Below, in pieces: positions 38,301 through 53,300 of a stretch of 64,000 bases of DNA. The notes under the pieces were generated by a model that was not told the DNA's origin, made no database searches, and saw only the letters and a program-made list of their open reading frames with translations. This stretch comes from Oreocharis arfaki (lineage: Eukaryota > Chordata > Aves > Passeriformes > Paramythiidae). The stretch is taken from positions 1,660,021 through 1,724,020 of the forward strand of contig VZRR01011618.1 of the NCBI GenBank assembly GCA_013398015.1, in the 5' to 3' direction. Positions within the stretch are counted from its first letter, which is position 1. The number at the start of each line of letters is the position of its first letter. Made by a program: the position numbers and the translations under genes.

Positions 38301-41300
38301 TGTCACTTATCCTGCTCTATGAGAGCCTTCGAACACACCAGAATTCCAAAGAGATTAGGAGGGAGAAGGACCTTAAAACTGAGCATGAAATCCATATAAT
38401 AAACCAACCTGAACTTTTTAAACTAACTCAATTGTCTGGGTCAGTCCACAGACAGTGGAGAATAACAGGTACATCTGTCCTAACACAGGAAGCCTGGGAC
38501 AGTGCAGGAAACTCACCTTTGCTCTTTGCTGACTATGAAGACCTTTAGCATCCAGGTTTGACTTGCAGAACTGTGAGACACCTCTGAAGTCAGTTTGGAT
38601 GAGTTGCACTTTGCATTTGTGCAAAGTCACCCAGAGTGGGTAGCTACAATATCTGATTTTTAGCATCTCCCTATGAAGGTGTCAGTGCCTCTAAAAAGGT
38701 GACGCATAAGGTTTGCTGAAATACCTCCTGGCAATGTCATTGACTCCTTTGGGGGCTGAGGTTCCTGCATTAGGTTTGGCACTTGGAATAAAATTGTATC
38801 AATCTACTCCATCCTTCAGAAACTGTTGCAGCCCAGAAAATCTCACTCTAAATCTGCCTCTAAATCTGTCCTTGCTTTCCATCAACACAGAGAGTGGGTC
38901 AGTCAGGGCCTAAAGGGTATTTTCTCCAGCTCTGCATGCTGCTCACATAATCAAATATATCACTTCCCAGAGCATTTCAGCATGTTACAAAAGAACAGAG
39001 AGCTACTTTGCCAGGCAGGACGTGGAATCTGGCAGCAGGACACTAGCTAAAAACACATTTCCACCGATGCCCTCACTGAAACTGCAATATTTACACGTTC
39101 GTTTTCCCCTGGGCAACTACTGCTCTGCTAGAAACATTCATCACAGCGTGGTGCACAGAGGAGCGAGCCTGTGTGGCCCTTAACTGATAGGAACAGACCA
39201 CAGGGGAAAATAGAACCTTCTCAGGCCCGTGACCACGCACTTTTTTGAAAATAATTGCTGCAATGTTAGCTGTGGCCAGATGACATTTCTTCAGTTTCCT
39301 GATTCTTCTCCCTGATGGAAATTTGAGTGGAGACAGCAACATTCACATTCTCTGGGGGACAAACTTCTCAAATCCCAGATGCTGCTGTGAAATCACACAA
39401 CTGCTTGGTCTCTCAGCGAAGGTAACAAGCTGAATGAGAAGTCACCCCATGCTGTGTCAAAACCTCACAAATGAAGTGTAATAAGGGGACTGCTCTTCTC
39501 AGCAGCTTGCAGCTGTGAAACTAAAGCTAATGTGTCCTCTATGCTGGCTACCAAGGAGGAACAGTAAAAATGGGGAGATTGCTGAATGTTTTATAAAGGT
39601 TGAAGAAGAAATCTTGACAAGTACATTAATGGGGCTAAGATGCAAGCATTAATGGGGTTAAGAAGCAAGGGGATTGTGGCTGTCTCCTGACACTTGGATA
39701 ATAAGGATTTTTTATTGCAACATAATAATAAGTTGTCACTGGAATTGTGGGAATTACTTCAGCCAAGCAAAGTAAGACAGCTCAGAACAAAGTAACATCT
39801 CATTTAGCTCCTTCTGCAGCACATAGATTCAGCAGAAGAAGTCTGAGCCATTAAAGACGGCCCTGAGCTGCAAGAAGCCCATGGAAAGGTTAGAAGTGGC
39901 ATGTTAAGCTTGTTTTCTATAAACTGGGGGTCTCTGAGGACTGCTCAGGTTGCAGTTCAAAGGCCATGCCTGCTCATGGGCAAAGCTGCAAGCCATCAGG
40001 AGAATCAGTTTGGTGCCTCCCTTCACATTAGAGTAAAGCAATTATACTGTGAAACACCCATCAGACCACGCCCTTAACAGTATCACAATAAAAGATTGCA
40101 GTAAAACCATGGTCTGCCCACCATTGATGAACTACTGGTATTTATTGCTGTTCTGAACTGGGGAATTGTTGGGTGACCTTGAACTCTTTCATTTCCCATC
40201 ACAGTATCCATCCAGAATTAGTGAATTTGTGCATTTTCTCATCTATCCACGGACTCAAAAATGGTGACTCCTATTACAAGCATCACTATTTCCACTCACC
40301 AAGCGCCAACACCATCAGTGCTGCTGGGACACCAAAAGCCAGTGCATAGCAATCCTCTCCAAAACATTTCACATCCCCTGAAAAAGAAGTCAGGAATAAA
40401 ATCATCTCATTACAGCTAGACTTATGTTACTAGGACTTTTGATTTGCTTCCTTAAATCAGTCACTTCCCCTGGTTTTAAATCTTCTTTGCTGGTGCTTGA
40501 CACTGTGAATTGAATCTCCTTGAAACAGCTGTCCTCCCTTGATGAAGACAATTTGGAAGCAGGGTTAGTGTCTGCCAGCAAAAGCAGCTGATAACAGGAT
40601 ATTGATGCAAATGGTAGAAGGGAAGGGGCAGACAAATAGGTATAAAGAAGTCCTAGGAACTGTAATGGGGAAAAAAAACTACAGCATTTAAAATAACCTG
40701 AAGCCATTCTGTATTTGACTAGATCTAAATAACCAGTACTGTGTTTCCACATTCTTTGTACCAGCTGCATCAATCTTGAGTGAAAAACCTGAATCTGATT
40801 TCATAGCGACCTACAGTGGACAAAGTGGAAGCCAATGACTGCACTGTTTAAGTGGGAGACCAGGATAAGCCTCAGAACTCCAGTTCCCTTTCTCACTACC
40901 ACCAATCTCACTAGGGGCAGCCTGCTCCAAATGTCAGGTCTTGGAGCAACCCGTTAGGAAGCCGGGTGTGTTACAGCACGGGGTGGATCAGTCTGAGCTG
41001 GGGGTCACTGATACCCTGCGCCTCTTGGACCAGGTCAGTTCTTGTAGTGTGCTCCAGCTGCAAAGAGCAAGCCAGCAGTGGGGTCTGTGTTTGAATGCCA
41101 GGGGCTAGATACTACTGCATCCTTACATGGGGTAATGACAAAATGGCTAAAGTAAGCCAACAGAGTGAACACAAGGCCAATCCATGAAGCCCTCAGATGC
41201 TCCTGTTTGTTGTAGCTGGGCAATCACAGACAGATGCACAGCTGTGGGCATGGATAGCATTTATTTACTTATTTTCAGCAAATCAGCTGAAATCCAACAA

Positions 41301-44300
41301 AGCTGAAAGCAACATTATGGGCACACTGAACTTTTAACATGCTAAATGAGTTGGACTTCTCTACCTAAAAGCATATATTTCATATTTGTACCATGTATCT
41401 ACAAACTGCATTTCACGCCCTTCCAAGAAAAGATTTCACACTTAGCAAAAATGTTACTCCCCATCCTCTCACTGCAACTCCATGTTGCAACTAGTTTATA
41501 TTGGTGAATGTTTTGATATTTGAAGGGACTTGATTTTCATCTGCCCATTAAACAAAAGCCCTTCCCAACTGAATGCTGACCTGGAGACACCAGAGGAAGA
41601 AGGAAAAAGAGATACAGCATTTGTCTTTGTCCCTACACATGGTGTAAACATGAGACAAGAGCCTGTTAAAATGACACACCAAACAAACAGAGCTTTCTGG
41701 AAGCCATGGAATGCAATGAAAAAAATGGCAACTAAATGTGAAGACTACCTTGTCCCTGTCCCCATCACCTATGGCCTGCCGCTCTGCCTCTGTGCCTGTA
41801 TTTAGAGTGTGCCAAACCCTTTGGCTTCGAAGCGTTGCCATACAATGAAGTAAGTGCAGCAAGGCTCAGGGACTAAAAAGGGTTTTGCAAGCAGGCTAGA
41901 ATATAAAGTAGGTCTTAAATGGGGCATAGGCCTGTGCTTTGTCTTCAAGACTAGTTGCTCAGGGCAGCAATCTTGCAAGCCGACCCACGCAGACAAGCCT
42001 GAGTGCCAGGACAGAGCCCTCCAGAAGTCAGCAGCACCCCGTGGGAGGGAGAAGGTAGGACTTTGAAATCAGCCCTGCTAAGTTTTTCAGGCCTGACACT
42101 GCACAGGACAGCAGAGATTATTTCTCATCCATAGTTTACCTGAAGGCAAGTCCTTCACTGGCAATGGGGATCACATGACCATATTGGTCCTTCCACCTTT
42201 CATATTTTAAATCTGCAGTTCAGGCTGGCTTTGAAATACAACCAGTAATATAATTTCTGTGACTTGTCTGCCTAAATCTGTTATGCTGCTGCAGTAGGAT
42301 TAACAAGGTGTAAATGCAATACACTGACCACTCCACAGATAATATCATTTCTGCCATTCTGTTGTCCTAAGTGTCTAACTATGTACAGCAGAGTAGTTAG
42401 AGGGCAGCTAATTTATTGTTTTATTCTAAATCCACACTGACCTCTTAATACAGGAGTTACAAACGTGGAGATCAAACTTCCAGCATTAATGGATAAATAG
42501 AAGATGGAAAAAAACTTGCTTCTCTCCGAGGTCTAAAACAAGAGAAGACAGTATCAATGTCATGGCTAACGCACAGCATTGGGCTTGCAAATTGAACACT
42601 ATCAATTCTCTTGTTAGGAAGGCTGGGTAAATATTGACACACAAAGTGCATAAAATGTTAAGCAAACAAGCTTGTGTTCAGGTGGTGGTAAATGCTCACA
42701 CAAATCAGCTCACGTTACTTGAGAAGTGCTTTGGGGCTTTTTGGCATTTCAGAGGAAAAGCCACTGCTTTGAGAGTGCTGTGAGATTGGAAGAAGGGGAG
42801 AGCATTTACTTATTCAGAACAAGTAGCATGATTCAGATCCTTTGTCACCTAATTCAATCCAATTTGGCATGGTTTGACAAGCTCATAATTTCTTCCCTTG
42901 TCTGAGCTCTTTTTTTTTCCCCCTCCTCTCCTGTGTAGAAATAGAAAAAGAAACCAGTGTATTTTAAGGAATTGGTAATCACAGCATAGATTAAAGAGTG
43001 CCAGCAATTGAAAAGTATCCATCAAAGAGGAGACCACCAAGGTGAGGCCAGTCGACCTCTAACTAATAGGGTAAATTAAATCTAGGGGAGCAAATTCAAG
43101 AGCCTGACGGAGGGATGAACTCTAAGTGAAAGAGTTCTGAATTTAAGTTGTATAGAGTCAAAGGATGCCTGTTGATCTTCTTTCTTCCTGCATAATTCAT
43201 AATTTGGAAGGAATCAAGAATATGATGCAGAGGTTGGTCCTTTTTGCAGCAGTAATGTGTGCACGCAGTCTGTCTTTGCTTGTGGGAGGGACACACATGC
43301 ACAGTCACACGTGTGCTGTATTACAGTGTTAACCTCCTCCCTGTGCCTGGGTGGGCCAGCAGAGACGACAAACAAAAGCAAGCTACCTCATCTACCCCTT
43401 ACTCACCTGTATCACCAGCTCTGGGACACCTGAGTTGATAAAGGTAGTGGGGAAAATTGCTTCAGACATGGCATGGTGCCTGGCAGAGAGCTTCTGAGGG
43501 CACCTTGATCTCTATGACCTGAGCATCATTTGAATGCAAAGCTTTAACTTAGCTGAGTGCTAGGAAACTCCTCAGGGACTGTTGTTCTGTCTCCTTTCCT
43601 TCTAATGTGTCCTGCTTCCGTCTGCTCCCTGAGACAACAATATTCACAAGGATAGAAAACTGGAGAAAACGTGAAGAATTGCAAGCAGCTAAAAGAGGAC
43701 AGCTTTAAAGTAATGAATCCTGAGATCCAAAAACGTAACAGAACTTCCCATAACTGATGGTGCAGCCAACAGGAAATATTGCTACTTCATATGGCAAGAA
43801 GCTTCTTATCACAGGGGATTACTGCAGGGAAGAGGGGGAGGTGGGAGAGCATGGGAGGGCTTCTCTTTATGTCCCCTTGTAAACTGAGTGGTGAGAAGGT
43901 GAGGGTGAGAGCCCCAGCACCTCCCACTGCCACCCACCAAGGACTCAGGGGGTCTGCTTACTTGGATTAAGGGCTTTCTGCCTTGACCCAGCACAGTTAT
44001 GAAGACCCCATCAACTTGAGCTTTTGGCTTTTCCACAATTTTATTTCCTAGAGCGTTCAAGGCTAACCCACACATTCCTCATAAATTATTTATCCTGGAC
44101 TAAAGGATTTGAAAGCCTTATAAAAATCACCTCCATGGCATGTTCTCATGGTTAATAGAAAACAGCAGTGGGTCTTACTATCTGTTATATTTCATTCCTT
44201 GCTGGTGGTTTTGATAACTTAGAACTTTCTACTGCTTAACTAGTAAAATTATATTTTCTTTTTCATTCTACCTTTGTGACTAGTTACTTGTTATCATAAA

Positions 44301-47300
44301 ATAAACTACAGGAATAAGCAGCCTCAGCAGTCTTCCCCATTCCTGGACAGCCCTCCCATGGCTTGTCGAGGGTGGTGCAGTAGAGCTCTCACAGTCCTGC
44401 CCTCTTCTAGCCAAATTCTCATGGCATGTCTCTAACCCTTCATATCTGAGCAACTCAGAATTTCTGAGAGCTGTGATAAACTCAAGCATGCAGCTCTTGA
44501 CATGATAAAGTCCAGAATACCAATTACCAAAAAGAATGGGGTGGTAAGAGAAGAGGATAGTGATGCATAAAGATTTTGGAGCATCTTATTTCACACATTT
44601 TCAGATTTTAGTGATGGAAAGAATATGGTCAGAGAAAAGCTGAAATAACTACAAAAACAATGACCCAGCAGCTTGCAAATTATACTGATTGGAATAAAGA
44701 ATTTCCTCCCTATTGTCTTAATCTTTAGAGCAGACATACTTTAACAACATGATTTGGATTAGCTAATTTGAGAAAAGGTACTGTACATGATAATCCTGAT
44801 CTCCTTGGCAACCAGAAAATAAAGAAACAAAGTGAAAGCTGTTTAGCACCTTAAACACCATCCTGCACTGTTTGAAAGCGGCTTTGGTCCCTAATTAACA
44901 TGTGCAGCAGCTTCACATTCATATAACATATCACAAATATAATTTTGTTCAGGCATTTTTAACCTGGATTCCTAATTCCATAGACAAAGGCATTTGGAAA
45001 TCTCTCGCGCAGATAAATCTATTTTCCCTATCTGACCTCCTGCCAAATCAGTCCCCATCACTGTCTGCAGTAGTACTGTTCTCAAAGTGGCAGATCCAAG
45101 ACTATTATGCTCTTGAAGTACTTAAAAGAGGATCAGATTGATGTTATGGGCAAAACATAAACTTGTCTCTAGGAATAGCAGGGGCGATTTAGTTATTTAC
45201 ACTACCTCATCCCTAGTTTTCAGATGAAACAACTAAGCCTGTGTACTTAAGGGCTCAGCTGAAGTTTATTGGTGTTCTGAAAATTAAGGGGGAATCAAAT
45301 GCTTCATTTCATAGGGAATTTTCAAAACTTATTTCATCCTACCTGGAGTGGAAGAAAATAAAACTTAAGTCCCCTCAAACACCACTCCAGAGGGAAGAAG
45401 TATTTTGGTTGGCCCCAAACCTTTCATTCCTTACAAAATCAAAACTTCTCATTCCAATTCTGATGACTTAAACTTCCTATCACATAGCATAAAACATTTG
45501 TTTCTTGTGAAAGGCCAAGTAATTTCAAAATGGTAAAATAGAAATCTTTCCATTTTGAAAAGAATGAATAGAGCAGAACACATTGTTCTTATCAGAATGC
45601 TTTTTACTGTTTTCTTTCTCTAAATTAGTTTTTCTTGAAGGTAATACACAGGTGAATGTTTGAACCTTTGTATTTGATACATTTGTTGGAGGGATGTAGT
45701 CTGAATGCTGGAGAATGGGTACAGGCCCAGACACAACCACAGGCCGTTCAGGTTTTCTCTCTGTAACTCAGCCGTAGTTGTAAATTTGGGATAATAATAT
45801 GTATGTGCCTGAGAGGGGTGCTGACATTCATTAGCTGAAGTCTATAAAACACTCTGAAGATAAGTGTTACATATTATCATACTGTAATTAGGTGGTAATT
45901 GAAAGATGCTGGATAAACACTACTAATCATTAATATTCATAGAAGTAGCACTTGTGTAAATGCTGCTCTTGGACCTCTCAGAATTCTTTTGGGACAACTA
46001 TTGGTGCAGCAAGACAGGATGCCCATGCACTGGGATGCATGCAGTTATCCCAGAGCATGTGTGCTGTGCTGCCAGCCTGCTTTTGGTCAGAGTCATGCAA
46101 CTGGGGAGGCTGGCAACCACCAGAGCATTGCTCATCCCCCTTCTGCAGTATCCCTTAAAGCACCAGATCCAACGGACAGCACAGTGTGGACATGCCTGCA
46201 GGAGAGTCTGCTTTGGACAAGTGACCATGTCCACATTTTGCTACTCCTTAGTAATCATAAGCTTCATCACTTCAGCATCACTCAGTTGTGCAGAAAGCAC
46301 AACTCTTCTCAAAAATTTAAATTTAGTCTATATTAGTTCATTACGTGTTGACTACATACTGAGGCATTGCAAAAAGCAAGGAGAAAACTGCCCTATTGGG
46401 CTCCTTGTCCAAGGCCAAGGGGCCAAATCTTATCCAACTTTACCAGTGCTTTTCCTGACACACTATTAGTCTGACATCCTTCTTTAATGCCTCCATTGAT
46501 GAGAATTTCCATCTCCCAAAGGCCCTAGTATTTTCCAGTATTTCTCTAGATCTATTTCTGGAAAATTTTCTCATACTGTCAGTCCTAAATAATCCTCCGT
46601 GAGTTTAAGCCTACTCATCACAGACCTCAACACTCATTTTCTTTTTTGTAGCAATGGCCTTCATATTTGAGGATTTATGCCATGCACAGAACTTGCTGAT
46701 TTGAATACTTGTCATTAAGAAAATGGAAACTTTTATTTGTGTGTTAGGTCAACATAAATCTGTTTAAGTTGAAGTCAATTTAAAAATTTAGCATTTTGCC
46801 TGAGGATTAGCACTTCCTGACCTGCTTTGCTTCTTTAAGCACTACCTTATCCCTGGTTGAGCCCCTGTGCTGAATAATGGGAGTTTGAGATTAGTGCAGA
46901 TGAGGGGCTAAGCACTCATGACAGAGAATGAGGACACAAAGCACCTGGACTACACTTCACAGGATACACAGCACAAACAGAGCTAAACAGAAACATTTCC
47001 TTAACTCCTCTGAACTTTCCATTCTGGAATATCCAGAAAACATTCTGGCACTACTTTCAAAAGACTGGAATTTCCTACAGTTCTTTCTGAACAACATCCG
47101 AGACACAGACTGTGACTGATTTGAGGAAAAAAATCCCACAGAAGCATAGGCCAGTGATACAATCTTTTCTTTAATTTGCTGTATTCCGTTGCAGTGCATT
47201 ATAATCACCCCTGTTAAGCTGGTTCATGATATATACAGTTCTGTGATAAGCAAGACAGGATTTTTCAACTACTCTGATGTCCAATTAACATTTAGATGAT

Positions 47301-50300
47301 TTGATGCAATTATCACCTATCCTTCCCAGTACCAATCCTGTTCTGCTGTCATTTTGCCTTCCTGAAGCCTCTAGATTCTCTCAAGTCTTATGCAAACCAT
47401 CCTACCTCACATGTTACTATGTCTTTTCCAGCAAACTGGCCCTTATTCTAGCACAACAGGATTTTGATCATATAAACATCCTCATGAAGTAAGCAGACAC
47501 TGCAGATTTTAGGAAAGAAAAGAAGTCTTACATGTTCCTCTTCAAACTGGTCCCCACCAAATGCAGAGACACAGGGCTTGATACCTCCCGTTCCAAGGGC
47601 GATCAAAAACAGACCAACCATAGACAGGACCCTTCGTGCAAGAACAAAAATATCACTATTGCAAAACCTTTCCAGAACTTATGAGAGCATTTTACTGTCA
47701 CCCAACCATGATTCCTCTGATAATGTTGTCTTTTGCACACAGGTAATGATGATGACCCAGCTAAACAAACAAATTAAATATCCTAATAATTTGAGAAACA
47801 AATTAATTATCCTAATTTTTGCATTCTGTACCAGTCAGCCAAACTGGGTTTGTCAGTCTCTTGTTGTTCTGAGGTCCAGTGGACATACAGGAGATCAGAG
47901 ATCTGTGGAATTATTTTTCACTCATATGACAACAAAAGATTTCAGAGATCGATTGAGAAAAAGAAAAAAAAAGAAAAAGGGGAGTACTTTTTGCAGCCTT
48001 CTAGCCTGGGGAAGAGCAGACAAACTGTTTGAATTAGGCTCATTCTTGTGGGCTTCCTACTACCCAGTGGCTTTCAAAATACCATTGCTGGCCTGATAGA
48101 TGATGTCTCTAGGGAACAAGAGTATCAGGACTGGCCAGGTCTGGGACAAAAGAAAACTGTTCTGTAAACAACACGTGCTCCTGCCTGTATGTGCATATTT
48201 TTTGAGCCATGACCATACAGACAAAACCAGCTTGGCGGTTTCAGAGACACTACTCTGACCAGCCTATCAGTTCAGAATCTAGAGGGCTGTATGCTGTGGA
48301 AGAGACAGACCCTTCCCCTGTCATCAGAAAATGTATTTCAATTTTGTGTTCCCATGCACATGGGGGAACCTTGCTGAGCTGGGCAGCTGTGCTAATGAAA
48401 TGAGGGAAGAAGGACCCTGGTGCAGGCAGTTGGATGGAGGAGACCAAACCAGTAGCATGGTACAGCAGAGAGGGGTGATCCCCAGTGCCCATGTCAAAGG
48501 GGTTAGAGTCTGTGTGGTGATTTCCAACTCCATCTGGCATGGTCACACACTAAATCCAACCTTCTGCTCTTACTCAGACATCCCTAACCCTTCCCTGATG
48601 AAAGTAATCCATGAACAGCCCCTAAAATGCTGGCATGATGGAGGTGAAACAAATTACAGACTTGGGTAAACCAACTACCATCACAACTTGATACAGCACT
48701 GTGGCTTCAAGGGCTACTTACACATGAACTGCCTGGTTGCCCAGGGATGGAATGGCACCGACTGACTTTATCAGATGGCCAACAACATACACAATGGAGA
48801 GGTAGATGATCGTCCTGTGAGGAAAGCAAACAGCAGTGACTGAAGGTGCCGGGTGATGCACAATCCAAAACCAGAGTGTGCCCATCCTCGCTGATATGGC
48901 AGCTCTACTTGGCAGACACACAAGGAACTGGTTTGTTCTACCACTGGTACAGCGGGCAGCTATAATTCCTTTGTGTCAACACTGAGTGCACTAGAAGGAA
49001 TAGATATGCAAATGGGCTCAGATTAAGGAGGGATAGCCTCTGCTTTATTTGGAGACGTTTCTGAGCAGAATAAACGAAAAATGTTCCAGTCTTGTCATGC
49101 ATGGAAGACTGCAAAGACAAGAGCACTGCTCATGCCCAACTCAGTTTCCAGATTACTAATAACTGGCATTTTGTAGGATATGCATAATCCCTTGACTGGA
49201 AGGGATCTCTAGAGACTGTTGCCCACCTAACCAACAAACTTGAATTAGGAGTGTGGTTTCTTCATTGTAAGTCTGTTGTGAGTCCCAAATACCTCTAAAA
49301 GACTGAGTTCATCTATCTGCCTCCCATGTGCTGGTGAGGGAGAAGAAGAAATCTGAGTAGGATGATCAGACTCTTGAGTGTATTCTATTCCTTCATCACC
49401 TTCAGGATTAAGAGAAATCTATGCATTCATGTGCTGAAGACACATGCAGAGGAAATCAAAGAATTTGTTAGGACCTAGAAGGAAACACTAGAAGAAGTCC
49501 TTAGAGACACTAGAAGAAGTCCTATGAGCTTTGAGCATGAAAGTGGTCTCTGATGCATTCAAACCTTGGCTGCAACAGCTAATTTAGAGCTACATCAGAT
49601 CATTCCTAAAAAACAATGTAATCTGTTATCTGTCCTTGGTATTGGCTGAGGTCCAGCTACTACAGCAAAAGCCACCTCCCATTAAATTACAGGGATTACT
49701 CCAAGTCTCTTGCCTAACACATCAGAGTCTGTATAAGGACTTACCTTCTCACAACATCCTGCTGCAAGATAGACATCCTCAAATACCAATGAACATTGCT
49801 AGGTGACCTTAAATAATGAAGTTAATAAACCTCACTGTTATTTTTTCATTCAAATGGACAAGAAAATTACTAAAACTGAGCACAGAGAAAACAGGACACT
49901 GATAGCTCCTTAAGAACTTTCTTCTGGAAAGGCATATGGCAGCTATTTATTTCCTGTTGAGACTCTTCTGCCAGATAGGCTTAGTCCTAGAGAGAAGGGT
50001 TCAGCTGCACTTCATCACCCTGACAGCCAAGACTCCTCAGACAATGAAAAAACAGTGCCAAGCAAAGAAAGTCTTATATCCAGCTGCTCATCACCACTCT
50101 GGGGCAGATGTTGGCTCCGCAACTTATCATCAGGAGGGAAGACTGCCTCAGGACTCTTACTCAGGAAGAGTTTACATGGTTATGTGCTGATGGAGATGAT
50201 TTGAGAGAACCCAGGTTTCTTGGGCATAAAAGTGGGTGTGCTGACACATAACCTACGCTGTGAGAAGTGTAAGTACATTATAGTTAGTGACATTTCATCT

Positions 50301-53300
50301 GAATCTGTGAGATCTACATGACATTGCTTCCTCACTATCTTTGAGTCCTTCTCAGAAGCAGACCTTGGCAAACTGAGGGTTAATTGCCCTACACCTCAGC
50401 TTCCTGAAGACAGGTAGGGAAGGACAGTGGAGGAAAAGTGTGCCTTGACATTTAATTCGTTCCAGCTTTGTTGCCTATTGGCCCTTGGGTGTTAGAGGAG
50501 CACAGAACAGCATGAGCAAACAGATCAGCTCTGTTAACAGAGAGGAGCTGACCTTCACAAGTGTGTCTTTGCTGCACTCTGAGCTAGCTCAAAACTGGGA
50601 GCACACACAGCACTGCCCTGGCAGAGGCTGCATGGCGTCAATGCACGCCGACTGAATTAGAGAGATGTCTTCACTTACTTGTATTTCCCCAGCCATGAGT
50701 CTGCCATGATGGCTCCAATGACAGGTGTGAAGTAACACAACGCGGAAAAGGCATGGTACACAGCGGTGGAGAGATTCTCATCCCAGTGGAAGAAGCTTAA
50801 AAAATACAGTGTCAGGACAGCTAAAAGAAAACAAAAAAATCATATCAGATAATTAATGTGTATCTCTGCAGGTAAGCAGGATCATGGCGGCAGGAAAACT
50901 ACTGATTCACCTAGGAGCTGAGCACTGCTGTGGAAAGATTTGTGCTTCCAGACTCATTCCTCATAATCTCTGACACAGGAGAAGTTAAAATGAGATATAT
51001 GAGTATCCGACATTCTTTGCTCATAAACATTTATGTTTAGCTGAGAAATGTATTTTCTAGCTTATCTTACCCTAACCTGTAGTTCTGTTTACGCACATTT
51101 TCTATTTGCAGATTAGGTGCCTGTAAGATTCAATTCCCAAACACATTGATTGCACATCAACTATGAAAGACATCACACAGTAGAAAACCAGGTTTGATAC
51201 AGAGAATTATATAATAATTTAGATTGGAAGGTACCTTTGGAGCCCTCTAGTCCTAACTTCTTCTCGTTGCATATATAGCAACAATATTAGGGCACACTGT
51301 TCATACACTCATTCCAGAATACCAATTAATTGAAAGACAGCTGATACCACACACAGCACAGCTCAAAAACACACACCCAGTTTGTACAAAGACCTCAGGA
51401 TGGGGAAGTCACTCCCCAGACACAGCCCACATACCTCGCATGCCATAGTAGGAGAAGCGCTCGCAGAACTCGTTCACCACAATGAAGGCAATGCTCAGGG
51501 GGTAGTTGGAGCCACAGAGTTTCTGTGGGAGACAAACAAGAACACATCAACTGCCACAGCCTTCACCCCAGCAACATATTCCCACAGTGTCTGGGTGCTG
51601 GAGAGGAGTCCAGCCCAAAAACCAAGTGCCCACTGCTGCTTGACTGGCCTGTGAGCTGGAGTCAAAAGGAGAGAGCAGACCTCACACTACTCTTGCTTTG
51701 ATGAAGGCTCCCCAGTGAATTAGCCTGGCTGACATGGGCCCAGTAAGGACTGCCATGGGGATTCATGGGCTGTCAGCAGCCCACCATGCTTGTAGCTCCA
51801 GGAACTCCACTGGAAGGGTGCCACCAACACTCCACTGCAACGCAAAAAAGTCACCGGGACCAAAAAAACACCTTTGGATGCCTTTTCTTCTGCCCTTCAT
51901 ATAAAGCTACCACCCTGCCCCAAAATTGCTCCCTCTTCTAGTACAAGACCTTGTCTCAGAAAGTAGGAGACCCCAGGGATCTGCTGTCTACTTCAGTGTG
52001 TGAAGCTGCTCCCTCTCTCAATCTCTGCACCTCACTTGTGCCGAGCTGTGCCACCACTCACTGAAGAGAGCATCAGCCCTCTGTCCAGCACTCTCTGAGG
52101 CATGGCATCCATTTCATATTCCAAGATTGCTGGCATAGCTATGGATAATTCAGTTTATTAACCAGAACTTTTAAAAAAACCCAGCAATGGGACTGTCAAA
52201 CCTGAGTGTGGCCACTCTTTCGCTGAGCCTGACTTTACTCTAGCTAACATCAGCACTTCCCAAGTGAAATACAAGGCATTAAACAGATGAGTCTTGGCAT
52301 GACCTCGTGTGGACCTCTGTCCCCCTTGCTACCCCACAGTGGTCTGAGCTAAGCAGCTTTCAGCTTCCAGCTGCTTAGTAGCTCCACTGCCTCACAACAG
52401 GAAAGCAGGTTTTCACAGCACTGCCAATTAGTGGGAGAGAGGGGCTGGCCATGGATTCGGTGAGGAATTTGGGGAGAGTGTGATATTAACAGCTGCAACT
52501 ATATTTATAGTTTTAAACAGCCATGGTATGGGCCAGTGAAGTGAGATGAACTCTTCACATGCATTTCTGTGCCTCATGTCGGAAATAATGAATTCCTGTA
52601 TTTCTTCCCAGAGTCCCAAATGCAAATACAGTACCAAAATAGACGTGTTTATTCAGGTTTATTTCACCACCAAGAGACCTAAGTTTATTTGGATTCCCAA
52701 AGCAATGGCATCAAGTTTAGAAGAGTCTAGCTTAATGACACTGTCTTCTTCAACATTATCAAAGAGCAACAAAATAGATTGATTGCAAAAAATCAAAACT
52801 CCACAACTCCCATCTCCCTCCTACTTTCCATTACTTAACCCTCTAAAGACAAATATTTTTGTTCATTGTTATATATAATATATATGTATACATTTTTCTC
52901 ACTATTTATGGGCTGCCTTTCTATAAGAAACCCTTGATCTTTTTGCTTTACTAAAGTAAATACATAATTATCCCTTTCATTTGTAATTTACTCTGAAACC
53001 ATTGTGCTCAGCAATATGGCCTGCAAGAAAGTGTGGGCTCCCTCAGAAACTGCACTGGGGCCTCTTGCTTTTAGACTAGCCTAAAAATGGTGGCATATAT
53101 AAGCTGTAAATGCAAAACCACACAACCATATGCACACACAGAATATTTTTTTCTTACAAGTTTTTCATAATAAAAGAAGAAAATCTACAGGAGGCAGATT
53201 ATGTTTCATGTGGGTGCTGGGAGGCATTTTCTGAAATTGGATGTAAAATTGTACAACAGGGGTTTTTTTTCTTCCTCTCTTCCTCAGACCTCACTATACA

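Larger units (their letters stand above)
42533..47531 (-). other. SLC15A2 intron 5, largest intron
   Basis: About 5.0 kb, GT-AG. It holds two MIR-like fragments listed separately (45195-45260 and 45755-45880). No alternative exon is recognised. Confidence 0.85.
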
